Shown here one piece after another: positions 13,379-14,271 of a stretch of 14,271 nucleotides of DNA (the stretch's first letter is position 1; each line of letters begins with the position of its first letter). The DNA comes from Archaeoglobus sp. JdFR-24 (GTDB lineage: Archaea; Halobacteriota; Archaeoglobi; Archaeoglobales; Archaeoglobaceae): assembly GCA_002011215.1 (NCBI GenBank), contig MTML01000043.1, positions 1-14,271 of the forward strand, read 5' to 3'. The translations under genes were made by a program, and so were the position numbers. The notes below the pieces were generated by a model. The model did not search any database, was not told the origin of the DNA, and worked only from the letters and a program-made list of their open reading frames with translations.

Positions 13379-14271
13379 TTGAGTTCAAAAAATTGGAGAG
13401 ATAAGGTGGAAGAATCCAAATTTATTCTTAAAATTCTGACCGAGAACACTATTGCTGCGATATTTGTGTATCAAGATGATCATTTTGTTTATGTAAATCC
13501 GGTTGTGGAGAAACTAACCGGATACACTAAGGATGAACTTTTAAAAATGCGCTTCTGGGATCTCATCCACCCAGATCTAAAGGATATGGTAAAGGAGAGG
13601 GGAAGAGAGGGGCAGAAAGATAGGCCAGTGGAACCATCACTGTACGAAATCCCTTATTTTACAAAGAGTGGAGAGTTGAGATGGGGCCTGTTCTCCTTCT
13701 CCAATACAATCTATAGAGGTAAGCCGGCCGGTGTTATAATCGTAGTTGATATCACCGAGAAGAGAAAACTGGAGGAGGAGCTGAAGGAATCAGAGGAGAT
13801 ATTTAAAGCAATAGCTGATAATTCCCTTACGGGAATCTTTGTCGTTCAGGATGGGAGATTCAAATACATTAACAGGATAGTTGAGAAGGTAACAAAGTAT
13901 ACAGTAAATGAACTGTATCAGATGGATCCCTTTATGCTCATTACTGAAGAATTCAGAGAAATTGTAAAACGAAACTACAACAGGGTTTTAAATGGCAAGA
14001 GGGTTCCTCCCGGGGAGGTCAAGTATCAAACAAGAGATGGAGAGGAAAGATGGGTAGTGATGAGCATCACCAGGATTAACTATGGTGGAAGACCTGCAGT
14101 CCTTGGGAACTGGATAGACATAACTGAAAGAAAAAGAGCTGAACTCAAACTTACCGATTCAGAGGAGAAATTCAGAATCCTGGCTGAAAGATCTGTTGCA
14201 GGCATATACCTCATACAGGATGATGCCTTTGTATATGTTAACCCAAGGATGGCTGAGATCTTTGGCTATGA
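13379..14271 (+). CDS. Multi-PAS sensor protein, probably a histidine kinase (3' end outside window)
   Basis: The visible 297 residues hold three PAS domains of one type. PAS1 (about 17-126) contains IFVYQDDHFVYVNPVVEKLTGY across 28-49. PAS2 (about 140-248) contains IFVVQDGRFKYINRIVEKVT. PAS3 (from about 264) contains IYLIQDDAFVYVNPRMAEIFGY. PAS1 and PAS2 each end in a PAC motif (VVDITEKRK, 122-130, and NWIDITERKR, 244-253), followed by a short helix. No signal peptide or membrane segment is seen, so it senses a cytoplasmic signal. The start is a TTG at 13379, seven bases after a perfect AGGAGG, with no better start nearby. A histidine-kinase output is expected from similar archaeal proteins but is not in the window. 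The neighbouring KaiC-like gene is divergent and may share its pathway. Confidence 0.85.
   Translation, partial: MSSKNWRDKVEESKFILKILTENTIAAIFVYQDDHFVYVNPVVEKLTGYTKDELLKMRFWDLIHPDLKDMVKERGREGQKDRPVEPSLYEIPYFTKSGELRWGLFSFSNTIYRGKPAGVIIVVDITEKRKLEEELKESEEIFKAIADNSLTGIFVVQDGRFKYINRIVEKVTKYTVNELYQMDPFMLITEEFREIVKRNYNRVLNGKRVPPGEVKYQTRDGEERWVVMSITRINYGGRPAVLGNWIDITERKRAELKLTDSEEKFRILAERSVAGIYLIQDDAFVYVNPRMAEIFGY

Overview
The window reads as archaeal chromosome, most likely a thermophilic euryarchaeon of the Archaeoglobales type. This is inferred from protein families and signals, not from any search. It carries archaeal NAC, archaeal TrmI, a KaiC-like/PAS pair, AT-rich TATA boxes about 25-30 bases ahead of ATG codons (leaderless transcripts), and GGAGG-type ribosome sites on other genes.

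Region 1 (1-6370) is ordinary housekeeping sequence. It holds a small membrane protein, NAC (nascent-chain chaperone), TrmI (tRNA m1A methyltransferase), a divergent spermidine/agmatine aminopropyltransferase, a four-CBS protein with a hibernation-factor-like C-terminal domain, a zinc-type adenylate kinase converging on an alpha/beta hydrolase, and a winged-helix regulator. A good promoter at 1886-1899 has no obvious gene behind it.

Region 2 (6883-11047) is an integrated element. It starts at an intact elongator tRNA-Met(CAT). A minus-strand ORF runs out of the element into the 3' part of the tRNA and ends in the peptide RGDLNPRPPDYESGA, as expected for the N-terminal half of an SSV-type integrase split by integration. 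Behind it, all on the minus strand, are a large membrane-anchored protein with two internal duplications, a SHOCT-ended gene broken by two compensating frameshifts, a small basic protein, and a superfamily 2 helicase with four cysteines. The helicase is cut off at its Walker A region.

Region 3 (11046-12370) is a graveyard of plus-strand fragments. It contains the C-terminal end of a tyrosine recombinase, the C-terminal end of an IS1182-like DDE transposase, and the N-terminal end of an AbiEii-type nucleotidyltransferase toxin, all frameshifted or stopped. No second copy of the tRNA 3' end is seen, so the right end of the element appears to have been lost in a deletion near 11046.

Region 4 (12371-14271) is chromosomal again. 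A KaiC/RecA-like protein lacking a P-loop is divergent from a multi-PAS sensor protein that leaves the window.

The most interesting parts are the split integrase at the tRNA, the abrupt junction at 11046, the frameshifted SHOCT gene with an A-AAA-AAA slippery run, the CBS/hibernation-like fusion, and the orphan promoter.
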